DNA of 64,000 bases from positions 124,001-188,000 of the forward strand of contig JAHHHK010000001.1 of assembly GCA_019359395.1 (NCBI GenBank), in the 5' to 3' direction. Under the pieces are notes generated by a model. It had not been told where the DNA came from. It made no database searches and saw only the letters and a list, made by a program, of their open reading frames with translations. The position numbers and the translations under genes are program-made. This document shows positions 53,199 to 61,893 of the stretch, in pieces. Source of the DNA: Komarekiella atlantica HA4396-MV6. GTDB taxonomy: Bacteria > Cyanobacteriota > Cyanobacteriia > Cyanobacteriales > Nostocaceae. How positions within the stretch are numbered: position 1 is the stretch's first letter; each line of letters opens with the position of its first letter.

Positions 53199-55790
53199 CT
53201 ACTTAGATTTGGCTTCTAAGTTTTCTAAACGACTTCTAAGTTCCTGGTTTTGTTGTTTAAGTTGGTCAAATTCCTCACGCAACTGACGCAGTGTTTGTTC
53301 TGAACCAATGTTTTTTTGCACTCTGGAAATCTCTTCTTCAGCATAGCGACGTACACGTCCATCTGCTGTTTGAGCGGCTAGCGATCGCAAAATTCCAAAC
53401 GCTTTAGGAGTTTCCATTTGTCCTAATCCTGCGGCTACAGCCACTTGCGTTAAAAAGAAGGTTTCCTTGGCAAGTTCTGATAATCTTTCTAAAATCCGTT
53501 CCAAATTGACCGGACTTTGACCTCCAGAAATCTTTCCTAAAGCGCGAATTGCAGCTAGACGCAGGGGTTGCGGTACGCCAAGTTTGGTGTATTCTATCAG
53601 CAGATTTAAAGCTGCTTCCGAGGTTTTGAATTCAGCTAAGCCAGCGATCGCTCCACTCCGCACTACTTCATTCCAACCCGCTTTTTCTTCTAAAACTGAT
53701 TTCAGCAGCTTTAGCACCTTGTCTTCCTTGGGTTTTTCTTCCAAATTAGCAGATGCGATTACCCCAATACTGCGAGATGCCATTGCTTCTACGTAGTGGC
53801 TGGGATCGCCCTTCTGTACTAGATTTTTCACAGCTTTATAGCTTTCAGCGGTTTTGATTTGAGCAAGTGCTTCTACTACAGATCGTCGCACAATTGCATT
53901 TTGATCTTTCAACCCAGGAATTAACCCATCAAAAGCCTGATCTAACTTGATTTCTGCCAATTGTTTAGCCACTTCAACCCGCACACCCCACAATGGCTCA
54001 TTTTTTAGTGACGCAGATAATGCCTTTGTTGCTTCTAACCCACCTTTTTTAGCTAAAGCTTCCGCTGCATAGATGCGAGAAATCGGGTTGGGATCAAGTT
54101 CTAACTGTGCTTTTAACTCTGGTACTGGATACTCCAAAGATACTGTTTTCAGGTAGTTATTTCCAACATCAAAGCTGATAAATTGAGGTTTGTTTTCTAG
54201 TGGGAAGTAGAAGCTTTGGTCGCGTTCATTCACTCGCACTGTGAAAGTTTTCAGGCTCACGGCTTCTTGCTGTTGGGTGTAGCCAAAACCTATAGGTATT
54301 CTCAGATCAAATAAATCCTTACTACCATTTTTATCCGCTGCCGCTTGGGTTTGAGTTATTGTAACTTTTGCTAAGTTAGCATCTCCATCCCAAGAATAAA
54401 CAACTTTAAAATCGGGATGACCGCCACGATAAACGTATTGGTCAAAAAGAAACAACAAATTACGTCCGGTTGCTTTTTCAATTGCTCGGAGTAAGTCTAT
54501 TGTTTCTACAGTTTTGTGAGCATTATCTTGAACAAATGTTTGAATTGCTTGCCAAAACAATTCATCTCCTAATTCCGCCCGAATCATGTGATAAACACAA
54601 GATCCTTTTTCGTAGATGTGGCGATCGTAAAGTTCAATGGCTTCTCGGTAAACGTGCGTTACCATTGGACGGCGGTAGCGACTGCTATCTTCATTTAAGT
54701 AACGGCGAGCTTCTAATAAACGATAGTAAGCTGCTTCTTGTAGACTATATTCATGTTCTGTCCACATCACTTCAGAGTAAGAAGCCATTCCTTCCTTAAT
54801 CCAAGCATGAGACCAATGCTTAATTATCACCAAATCACCAAACCACTGGTGTGCGAGTTCGTGAACGACTAAACTTTCTGTATTGCGGTTATCTAAGGCT
54901 GCGCGTTCATCTAACAAGCATCTATCTGTTAGCAGAGTTGCTGAGGTATTTTCCATCCCGCCAAAGATGAAGTCATCGACACAAACTTGGGCATATTTCG
55001 GAAAAGCATAGGGATAACCATACTTTTCACTCAAAAATTCAATCATGCGGGGAGTTTTGCCCATGCTGCGTTTGGCATCTTCCTCCCGTCCTTTTTCCAC
55101 GTAGTAGGTAACGGGTTTACCCTGCCACTCATCCCGAATTTCAGCAAAGTCTCCTACTGCTAGAGTCATCAAGTAGGTAGGATGAACTTGCTGTTGTGAC
55201 CAATGGTAGATTTTATGGTTACCATCGTCCTTGGTGTCAATAAGTTCGCCGTTAGAAATGGCAATGAGAGGTTTAGGAACGCGGACGCGAATTTCTGAAG
55301 TTGACAGTTGTCCTGGGTAATCAAAGCAAGGAAACCAGAAGCGAGAGTCCTCATCTTCTCCTTGAGTCCAGACTTGGGTGGGCTTGTTCGGGTAGTGCTT
55401 GTCTGGTTGAATAAAGTAAATACCGCGTTGCGGTTTTGTTACTGAGTAGGCGATCGCAATTAACAAGCGTTTATCAATTTGCGTCGCTTCAGAAAGTCTG
55501 ATGGAAAGCTGCTCTCCATCGTAATCAAAATTTTGCGGCACTTCGTCCACCTGCACAGATTCGATATTCAGGTTGACAGCATCCAAAGTCAAACGCTCAA
55601 TCCCATTACGGATTGGCAAGAGACGAATGCTACAATTGCCGTGGTAGCTTTGGTTAGGAATATCCAACCTAAGATCTAAAAAAATGTGCTCTACTTGTCC
55701 GGGGCGATCAGGGTTGTAGTGTGGTCTTGCTCCCGGTAACTCAAAAGATTTGTGTCCGTTATTCTCTGTATCAAAATAATACTGCGACAT
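53199..55790 (-). CDS. M1 family zinc aminopeptidase with C-terminal HEAT repeats
   Basis: The 863-residue protein has the M1 exopeptidase motif FGGMENTSA and the zinc site H310-E-L-A-H314 followed by E333 (VVHELAHQWFGDLV...WIKEGMASY). A tyrosine of the transition-state site is in YEKGSCVYHM. Residues 580-810 are HEAT-like helical repeats (ARRSVVEALAQIKTAESYKAVKNLV and similar). The last 40 residues are a coiled coil (LRQLREEFDQLKQQNQELRSRLENLEAKSK). There is no signal peptide, so it is probably cytoplasmic, trimming N-terminal residues. The coiled-coil tail suggests oligomerisation. Confidence 0.95.
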   Translation of the reverse strand: MSQYYFDTENNGHKSFELPGARPHYNPDRPGQVEHIFLDLRLDIPNQSYHGNCSIRLLPIRNGIERLTLDAVNLNIESVQVDEVPQNFDYDGEQLSIRLSEATQIDKRLLIAIAYSVTKPQRGIYFIQPDKHYPNKPTQVWTQGEDEDSRFWFPCFDYPGQLSTSEIRVRVPKPLIAISNGELIDTKDDGNHKIYHWSQQQVHPTYLMTLAVGDFAEIRDEWQGKPVTYYVEKGREEDAKRSMGKTPRMIEFLSEKYGYPYAFPKYAQVCVDDFIFGGMENTSATLLTDRCLLDERAALDNRNTESLVVHELAHQWFGDLVIIKHWSHAWIKEGMASYSEVMWTEHEYSLQEAAYYRLLEARRYLNEDSSRYRRPMVTHVYREAIELYDRHIYEKGSCVYHMIRAELGDELFWQAIQTFVQDNAHKTVETIDLLRAIEKATGRNLLFLFDQYVYRGGHPDFKVVYSWDGDANLAKVTITQTQAAADKNGSKDLFDLRIPIGFGYTQQQEAVSLKTFTVRVNERDQSFYFPLENKPQFISFDVGNNYLKTVSLEYPVPELKAQLELDPNPISRIYAAEALAKKGGLEATKALSASLKNEPLWGVRVEVAKQLAEIKLDQAFDGLIPGLKDQNAIVRRSVVEALAQIKTAESYKAVKNLVQKGDPSHYVEAMASRSIGVIASANLEEKPKEDKVLKLLKSVLEEKAGWNEVVRSGAIAGLAEFKTSEAALNLLIEYTKLGVPQPLRLAAIRALGKISGGQSPVNLERILERLSELAKETFFLTQVAVAAGLGQMETPKAFGILRSLAAQTADGRVRRYAEEEISRVQKNIGSEQTLRQLREEFDQLKQQNQELRSRLENLEAKSK

Positions 55791-56750
55791 TGATCCTTAC
55801 TGACCTACCTTGTAATCCTGAAAAGTCTGGCTGGATGTAATTAAGAACAATAGCTGTTATTGGGTGTATTTCTCAAATCAACAGGACGTGTGAGGACAAT
55901 AACTCCTCGCTGGGGCTAGGGGATTTGAATCAATCTCTCCCGAAGTTGCCATGTCTGACAACAAGACGTTTCTCTACGCAATTAAGGCGTAGCTTGCTTC
56001 TTTGTAGGATTATGCGTCTACAGAGAAAGCCTCTGTTACTCCTTCGGGGTGATGCCTCCGGCACGCCTGCCGTAGGATGCCCAAAGGGCTGTAAGGCGAA
56101 CGCCAGTCTACTCGGCGGCAGAGCCCTTACGGGTTCAGCAGTCCCTCTACTTGGGGAGACCCCAAGATCGGGCTGCTTCACCGCACGTGTGGCTGGTTTC
56201 ACAAAGTTGAGCCAGTCGCAAGGGAAAGGGTTAAGAGACTTGTGCATTAGCGTAGCGGTAGCGACGCAGGAGCGTCACTGGCGTCTGTTCACCCTTCTTT
56301 ACGAAACACTTAGAGCGACTGTGCGTAGCGTCGGAAACCTCTGCTCTAACGAGAGCGCTCCGCTCAGACTTCTCTCCATATCCCTCCCACATTTACTTTT
56401 CCTGATGTAAGCTGTTATTTTGCACTTTTGTGTAATCGGGTCAAGAATTTCTTGCACCTCGATAAATTTTTATTAAGTACAAATGTTCCTAAGTATGCTT
56501 ATAGCTTAGGATAACTTGCCGCTGTTGAGCTTGCTATTTTTTTTGAGATGAACAACATATCATTTGCGGATTCGCTCCTCATCCCATTGAAGTATTTTTT
56601 AGAGTAATCGCATACTGCTAGTTTGTAGGACTACTAATTTTATCAGTAAATACCGATCAATTAGTAGAAATTATTAATAAATCAAAAAACTTTCCAATAA
56701 CGCTTGTATAAATGTCGGTGACAATTTGAGGAAAAGAGGATAACAAAAAA
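55791..56750. other. Intergenic region, 960 bp, mostly a repeat island
   Basis: ORFs of 161 and 105 codons occur here on opposite strands, but their translations are low-complexity and overlap the repeat island at 55925-56400. I treat them as spurious. The 3' part (56400-56750) is AT-rich and carries the promoter and ribosome-binding site (gaggaaaagagga, ending about 56741) of the DUF3352 gene. Confidence 0.6.
55925..56400. repeat. GC-rich island of nested palindromic repeats
   Basis: This stretch is clearly richer in G+C than its surroundings. It contains packed inverted units: cttggggagaccccaag (56150-56166), aagggct...agccctt around 56090-56127, cctccggcacgcctgccgtagg, and gcgtagcggtagcgacgcaggagcgtc near 56250-56275. 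Motifs of this kind are dispersed in Nostoc genomes and tend to insert into each other. No conserved RNA family such as RNase P RNA, tmRNA or 6S RNA is recognisable. Confidence 0.6.
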
Positions 56751-58439
56751 ATGCCTGAAAGTAAATCAAAGTTTTTAATTCCTGCTGTTGGCGCTGCTGT
56801 AGTTGTGGCAGGAAGTGTAGCAGCTTATATGTATTTTAAAGGCCCGTTAGGGGATAGCTCTGGCGCTCTAGGCAGCGCTAAAGTGATACCTTCAACAGCA
56901 TTATTCGCAACTTATATTACCACTGATTCTCAAGCTTGGGCAAAGTTACAGCAGTTTGGTACTCCAGAAGCACAAAAGTTAGTGGCAAAAGGTCTGGAAG
57001 ACTTTAATAAAAGTGTGTTCAGTGACAGTAACATTTCCTACGAAAAAGACATTAAGCCTTGGGTTGGTGGTGTAATGATTGCTGTGCTGCCACCAAATCC
57101 AACCAAACCAGCGCAGCAAAAAGTACCTTCTGGCGCACCTAATACACCAATAAACATACAGCAGGAACCCAATATCCTGATGGTTGTAGGTATTAAAGAC
57201 AAACTCAGTGCCTTGAATTTTGCTAATAAATTAAAGGCACAAAAAGGGGTCAAAATCCAGGAATCTGACTATCAAGGTCAAAAAATTACAGAAACTATAG
57301 AAAATGGCAAACCGACATACAGCGTTGTTTTGAATAATAGCCATGTAGCATTTTCTCCCGAAAAGCAAGCTGTAGAAAAGGCAATTGACACCTTTAAAGG
57401 ACAGCCATCCTTTGCAAGTAAAGAAGGCGCAAGTAGCATTATTGCTAAAAGTGTTGATGTCAAAAACACGCTGGCTCAAATCTATGTGCCTGACTATGCA
57501 GGCATGGTACAGCAATTGCTAGCCACAAATCCCCAGGCGACAAAGTTACCACCACAAACCCTGACGCAACTAAAGCAGGTGAAATCTATGGTAGCGGGTG
57601 TTGGTGTTGATGATGGAGGAGTACGGGTCAAAGCGATCGCCAATTTAGATCCACAACTGAGCAAATTCCAATATCAAACGACTCCCGCGACGATAGTGGG
57701 GCAATTTCCCGCTGAGACTTTTGCTTTAGTTAGTGGACAGGGTATCAGTCAGGGCTGGCAAACGCTAGTAGAACAATCAAAGGATTACCCGGAATTTAAG
57801 CAAGTAGTTGAACAGGCGCGTGGACAATTGAAGTTGGTCAATATTGACCTCGATAGAGAGGTTTTTGGGTGGATGAATGGGGAATTTGGCTTCGGTGCGA
57901 TTCCATCCGATCAAGGTGTGTTGAAGAGTGTTGGTTTTGGGGGAGCTTTAGTATTTGATACCAGCGATCGCAAAACGGCAGAAGGCACTTTCACAAAATT
58001 GGATACCCTCGCCAAAACACAACAAATCAATATCACCAAAAGAAATATTGCTGGTAAAGATGTCACTGAATGGCAGATCCCCCAACAAGGAGCTTTATTA
58101 GCGCATGGTTGGCTTGATCAAGATACCTTATTTGTGGCTATTGGTGGCCCTGTTGCTGAATCAGTAGCAGATCGTAAGAGTCAACCTCTCGACGGTAGCG
58201 ACGCCTTCAAAGCTATTACTGGTTCTTTACAAAAGCCCAACGGTGGCTATTTCTACTTGGACATGGACACAACTGTGTCTCTAGTAAATCGTTTTGCGGC
58301 ACAAGGTCAACCTATCCCGCCTGAAGCCAATGCTATTCTGAGTTCCATTCGTGGTCTTGGTGTTACTGCTACTAGCCCAGATAAATCTACTAGTGAATTG
58401 GAGATGTTGTTAGCTCTTAAACCGAATACTGCAAAGTAA
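56751..58439 (+). CDS. DUF3352 protein with N-terminal membrane anchor
   Basis: The 562-residue protein begins with a single hydrophobic segment (FLIPAVGAAVVVAGSVAAYMYF, residues 9-30). The rest is a long extracytoplasmic region containing IPSTALFATYITTDSQAWAKLQQFGTPEAQKL and DIKPWVGGVMIAVLPPNP, typical of the cyanobacterial DUF3352 family. The repeated alpha/beta segments with ALLAHGWLDQDTLFVAIGGPVAE look like tandem folds of one domain. The function is unknown; the anchor suggests a lumen or periplasmic role. A strong ribosome-binding site precedes the ATG. Confidence 0.88.
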   Translation: MPESKSKFLIPAVGAAVVVAGSVAAYMYFKGPLGDSSGALGSAKVIPSTALFATYITTDSQAWAKLQQFGTPEAQKLVAKGLEDFNKSVFSDSNISYEKDIKPWVGGVMIAVLPPNPTKPAQQKVPSGAPNTPINIQQEPNILMVVGIKDKLSALNFANKLKAQKGVKIQESDYQGQKITETIENGKPTYSVVLNNSHVAFSPEKQAVEKAIDTFKGQPSFASKEGASSIIAKSVDVKNTLAQIYVPDYAGMVQQLLATNPQATKLPPQTLTQLKQVKSMVAGVGVDDGGVRVKAIANLDPQLSKFQYQTTPATIVGQFPAETFALVSGQGISQGWQTLVEQSKDYPEFKQVVEQARGQLKLVNIDLDREVFGWMNGEFGFGAIPSDQGVLKSVGFGGALVFDTSDRKTAEGTFTKLDTLAKTQQINITKRNIAGKDVTEWQIPQQGALLAHGWLDQDTLFVAIGGPVAESVADRKSQPLDGSDAFKAITGSLQKPNGGYFYLDMDTTVSLVNRFAAQGQPIPPEANAILSSIRGLGVTATSPDKSTSELEMLLALKPNTAK

Positions 58440-58445
58440 GGTACT

Positions 58446-58540
58446 GGGGATTAGCTATTAGGGATCAAGTATTGGGTATTAATTTCTCCCCATTCCCCAA
58501 TACCCAGTCCCCATTCCCCAATCCCCAGTCCCCAGTCCCA
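58446..58540. repeat. STRR-type heptamer tract forming an inverted repeat between convergent genes
   Basis: The left part carries ggggatt, ggtatt and tattggg units. The right part carries ccccattccccaataccc and ccccagt units. They are complementary over about 20 bp and can form a hairpin. It fills the gap between the DUF3352 gene and the convergent mscL and probably ends both transcripts. Confidence 0.72.
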
Positions 58541-58541
58541 T

Positions 58542-58973
58542 TTACAAGACCTGATTATTCCGAGATTCCAAAGTTTGGGTCAGCCTATCCAACGCACCAG
58601 TTAGTCTTTCCTGAGCTACAAGGTTAGGGTCTGGTGGGGAATTATCAGCAACTTCTTCTTGTCTCTTGAATCTTTGTAAGGCTTGAATTGCTAAAAATAA
58701 AATTAAAGCAATGATTAAAAAGTCAACTATTGCGCCGAGAAACTTCCCAATAGCGATTCCTGGCCCAATAGTGATTGTTCTCCAGTCTTTACCACTCAAA
58801 CTCACCAGGGGGTTAATTAATGGCATAATCACATCTTCAACAAAAGAGGTGATAATCCTGCCAAAGGCAGTACCAATAATGACAGCGATCGCTAAATCAA
58901 CTACATTGCCTTTGAGGGCAAAATCTTGAAAATCTCTTAAAAAGCCACTTGCTCTTCTTCTTGCTCTTGCCAT
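58542..58973 (-). CDS. mscL: Large-conductance mechanosensitive channel
   Basis: The 143 residues show the family start RDFQDFALKGNVVDLAIAVIIGTAFGRIITSFVEDVIMPLINPL (pore helix TM1). TM2 is FLGAIVDFLIIALILFLAIQALQRFKRQEE. The C-terminal bundle helix is ALDRLTQTLESR. The channel opens under membrane tension to release solutes during hypo-osmotic shock. Size and topology are normal. Confidence 0.97.
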   Translation of the reverse strand: MARARRRASGFLRDFQDFALKGNVVDLAIAVIIGTAFGRIITSFVEDVIMPLINPLVSLSGKDWRTITIGPGIAIGKFLGAIVDFLIIALILFLAIQALQRFKRQEEVADNSPPDPNLVAQERLTGALDRLTQTLESRNNQVL

Positions 58974-59275
58974 AATTTTCTATTGAGAAGTTTATAGTAG
59001 TTTTCTTTTAAATGACACCTGAGCTTTTGCCATCTCTGTTGAGATAGATTTTGCTAAGTATCGAAATTTTACCAGTCTTGAATAAATTTCTCTGACAAAG
59101 ATAAATTAAATACCAGCATTACTTGCATCTTTTAAGAACCTTGGTGATTTGTAAATGTCAAGTTTCTATGATAATTAGGGAAGGCAAACTGTCGTTATAT
59201 AATTAAATTTGCTTCTAGACTGGTTTGCAGCAAGTATGTCATAAGTAGAAAAGGCTATTCAACTCAAACTGACTT
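58974..59275. other. Intergenic region between divergent mscL and methyltransferase genes
   Basis: Roughly 300 bp of AT-rich DNA carries promoters for two divergent genes. I see no ORF, repeat or clear operator in it. Confidence 0.45.
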
Positions 59276-60199
59276 ATGACCGCTGCTGTAAACACTGCTC
59301 CTGGCTTAGCTTCCCGCTTGGTGAATGGCATACTGGCAATTAAGCCTTTAGCCAACCTAGCCAAGCATCAAGCTAGACAAATGATGATTAAACGCGCTGA
59401 GAAAATTGGCGTGCCTTGGACACAAGAAGTTGAAACACTACAGGCACGTGATTGGCAAACTGATCTAGCTCAAGTAGAAAATCCTCAACTTTCCTATCCC
59501 GATTACTACCTCACTTCATTCCATGCCTATGAAACCGGCAATCTCAACTGGCAAGCTGCTTTTGAAGTAGAGTCAGCTGCTCACGCTGTCCACGCTAAAA
59601 TTTGGCAAGGTGCTGAAGTGCAAGGCGATCCAATGCTGCGCCAAAGTTACCACAATATTCTCAAAAGCCAAATTCCTAAAGAGCCACAAGATATTTTAGA
59701 TGTAGGGTGCAGCGTCGGCTTAAGTACCTTCGCCCTACAAGCAGTTTATCCTCACGCTCAAATCACAGGCTTAGATTTATCTCCCTACTTCTTAGCCGTT
59801 GCTCACTACCGCGCCCAACAACGTCAATCTAAAATAATTAACTGGGTTCATGCCCAAGCTGAATCTAGTGGACTACCAGATAACTCATTTGATCTAGTCT
59901 CTATTTTTTTGATGTGCCACGAATTACCCCAGTCAGCAACCCGACAGATTTTTGCTGAAATGCGGCGAGTGTTGCGTCCAGGTGGCTACTTGGCAATTAT
60001 GGACATGAATCCCAAGTCTGAAATTTACAAAAAAATGCCAGCATATATTTTGACATTGCTCAAAAGTACAGAACCGTATTTAGATGAATATTTCACTTTG
60101 GACATTGAGCAAGCTATTGTTGAGGCGGGTTTCCAAGCCCCTACTATCAGTAGCAATAGCCCCCGTCACCGCACAATAATTGCTCAGGTGAGTGGCTGA
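59276..60199 (+). CDS. Class I SAM-dependent methyltransferase
   Basis: The 307-residue protein has SAM motif I ILDVGCSVGLSTFALQAVYP at about 142-161, the acidic strand-2 end ITGLDLSPYFLAVAHYRAQQ and post-motif SSGLPDNSFDLVSIFLMCHELPQ. RVLRPGGYLAIMDMNP completes a Methyltransf_11/25 domain. The N-terminal 130 residues are helical and contain YPDYYLTSFHAYETGNLNWQAAFE. This is a Nostoc-typical form whose substrate is unknown. Its stop overlaps the start of the PrsW gene by 8 bp, which implies co-translation. Confidence 0.9.
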   Translation: MTAAVNTAPGLASRLVNGILAIKPLANLAKHQARQMMIKRAEKIGVPWTQEVETLQARDWQTDLAQVENPQLSYPDYYLTSFHAYETGNLNWQAAFEVESAAHAVHAKIWQGAEVQGDPMLRQSYHNILKSQIPKEPQDILDVGCSVGLSTFALQAVYPHAQITGLDLSPYFLAVAHYRAQQRQSKIINWVHAQAESSGLPDNSFDLVSIFLMCHELPQSATRQIFAEMRRVLRPGGYLAIMDMNPKSEIYKKMPAYILTLLKSTEPYLDEYFTLDIEQAIVEAGFQAPTISSNSPRHRTIIAQVSG

Positions 60200-61184
60200 T
60201 TTATTCCTACTACTTTGGGCAGTAATGCCCCCGACACTGCTGCTGGGCTATTACTATTTCCGTGTCCCAAATTCCCCACCTCTGTTACGCTTGCTATTGT
60301 TCTTTATCATTGGGGCAATATCTGGTTTCTGCGCTCTTAGTCTCGAATGGATTTTTGAAACTGTATTCAACTGGCTTGTAGACTCGCAGCACCAGGGATG
60401 TTTAGTAACAAGACGCTGTACATTTGGGCTGGTTGGTGTAGCCTTGCGGCAGCTTGTGGAAATAGGGCCAATTGAAGAAGGTTGCAAGTTGATAGGGGTT
60501 GTAGTCCCAACCTTCTATCTGCAACGTAGGTATCGATTACTTCCTGCTACCATTTTTCTCTTCACCATAGCTGTTGCCCTTGGATTCACCGCCCAAGAGA
60601 ACTGGATTTACCTTTTCCACGGTACAGCATCAATTCTTGACCGTAGTATCGGTACGCCAGTCCACGCAATGTTTTCTGCTCCTTGGGGATATGCTCTGGG
60701 AATATATATTTCCTCCAGGATACGCTTGCATCGACATAGGAAGCTTGTTCCTTGGGCTTGGCTTAATTCTGTAATTTGTCATGCTCTAGTCAATGTCTTA
60801 TCTAGTGCTTGGCGTTACTCACCACCCCTACGTTACCTTAGCTATGGTTTATTTCCGTTGCTGCTGTGGATGTTTTGGCGACTGGAGCAATTATTGCGAA
60901 GAGTGCAAGGCAAACCCCCTATTACTTTGATATCAGGCTATACACCCCAGCATCGTTACTGGCAGCGAGGTTTAGTGCTGTTTGCTCTTATACTGGGTGG
61001 AAATGCTATTTTTGGGCTGTTTCTCTTAGCAAGACAACTTAGCCCTTTGCGTTTCTCACAAATTTTTGACACTGAGATCATGTGGTTTATAGTTAAACAA
61101 GTTTCGCTAAATCTCTTTTTTGGAATTCTAGCCTGGGTAATTTATCATTATTTGCGACATTCCGCACGTCGTCGATATTTTTAA
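60192..61184 (+). CDS. PrsW-family intramembrane glutamic protease
   Basis: The 330-residue protein has about nine hydrophobic helices. The family catalytic motifs are EEGCK (E95-E96), FTAQENW (E136) and PVHAMF (H158). PrsW-type enzymes cut transmembrane substrates such as anti-sigma factors or, in related members, are CAAX-type processing proteases. The GTG start overlaps the methyltransferase stop codon, so the two genes are coupled. No anti-sigma factor gene is in the vicinity, so the target is unknown. Confidence 0.88.
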   Translation: MADLFLLLWAVMPPTLLLGYYYFRVPNSPPLLRLLLFFIIGAISGFCALSLEWIFETVFNWLVDSQHQGCLVTRRCTFGLVGVALRQLVEIGPIEEGCKLIGVVVPTFYLQRRYRLLPATIFLFTIAVALGFTAQENWIYLFHGTASILDRSIGTPVHAMFSAPWGYALGIYISSRIRLHRHRKLVPWAWLNSVICHALVNVLSSAWRYSPPLRYLSYGLFPLLLWMFWRLEQLLRRVQGKPPITLISGYTPQHRYWQRGLVLFALILGGNAIFGLFLLARQLSPLRFSQIFDTEIMWFIVKQVSLNLFFGILAWVIYHYLRHSARRRYF

Positions 61185-61216
61185 AATATGATTAGGAAAA
61201 ATGCTAAGGGGTTTTT

Positions 61217-61798
61217 ATGCAAACAACTCCAGTGCGTTGGACGACTGCTGACCTAGAGCTATTTGCAGGCGATTCTCGTTCCGAGACACTTCGTGAACGC
61301 AGAAATCGCTATGAGATTATTGATGGAGAATTATTTGTGACTAAAGCAACTCACTGGGATCATCAATCGAGTTGCGCCAATATTGTTACAGTTCTGAAGA
61401 TTTGGTCAGATGAAACTGGTCTGGGTAAGGCTGCGATTGCCCCAGGAATTATTTTATCAGATGCCGACAATGTGATCCCTGATGTGGTGTGGGCGAGTTA
61501 TGAACGCTTAGAACGCTTGCTAAATTAGGCTGGACACCTGACGGGCGCACCAGAGTTAATAGTAGAAGTTCTGTCGCCTGGTGAAAAAAACGAAAAACGT
61601 GACAGGGAATCAAAGTTAAAGCTTTACTCAGTGCAAGGGGTTCAAGAATATTGGATTTACGATGGCATACAGAAGAAAGTTGAGGTTTATCATCGCCAAC
61701 AGGCTACCTTAAAGCTAGCAGTTACTCTATTTAGTCAAGATGAATTGACAAGTCCTTTGCTACTTAGTTTTAACTGCTTGGTGAGTAAACTTTTCTAG
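61217..61798 (+). pseudogene. Uma2/DUF820-family nuclease-like gene interrupted by one stop codon
   Basis: The frame encodes MQTTPVRWTTADLELFAGDS... and YEIIDGELFVTKATHWDHQS... up to RLERLLN, then a TAG at 61526-61528. The same frame continues without further stops for another 90 codons (AGHLTGAPELIVEVLSPGEKN...VQEYWIYD). Both halves fit one Uma2 (DUF820) protein of about 193 residues, including PD-(D/E)XK motifs IPDVVW and ELIVEVLSP. A single base change could restore the usual DEAGHL-type junction. It is either a recent nonsense mutation or a sequencing error. Confidence 0.85.
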
Positions 61799-61850
61799 CC
61801 TTGAATTCTTTTCGTTTGAGGCTGGCAAACTAAAGCAATGAAATGCTAGT

Positions 61851-61888
61851 AAATAATAGGTAATAGTAAAAATAATTACCTATTATTT
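61851..61888. terminator. Perfect 14-bp hairpin between convergent genes
   Basis: Arms aaataataggtaat and attacctattattt enclose a 10-nt loop. The AT-rich composition gives a modest stem, but symmetry and position between the Uma2 pseudogene and the convergent pterin-synthase-like gene fit a bidirectional terminator. Confidence 0.6.
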
Positions 61889-61893
61889 ATTAA

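Noticed and set aside
55925-56410. 161-codon ORF on the + strand and 105-codon ORF on the - strand
   Set aside because: They overlap each other in a GC-rich palindromic repeat island, have low-complexity translations and show no family motif.
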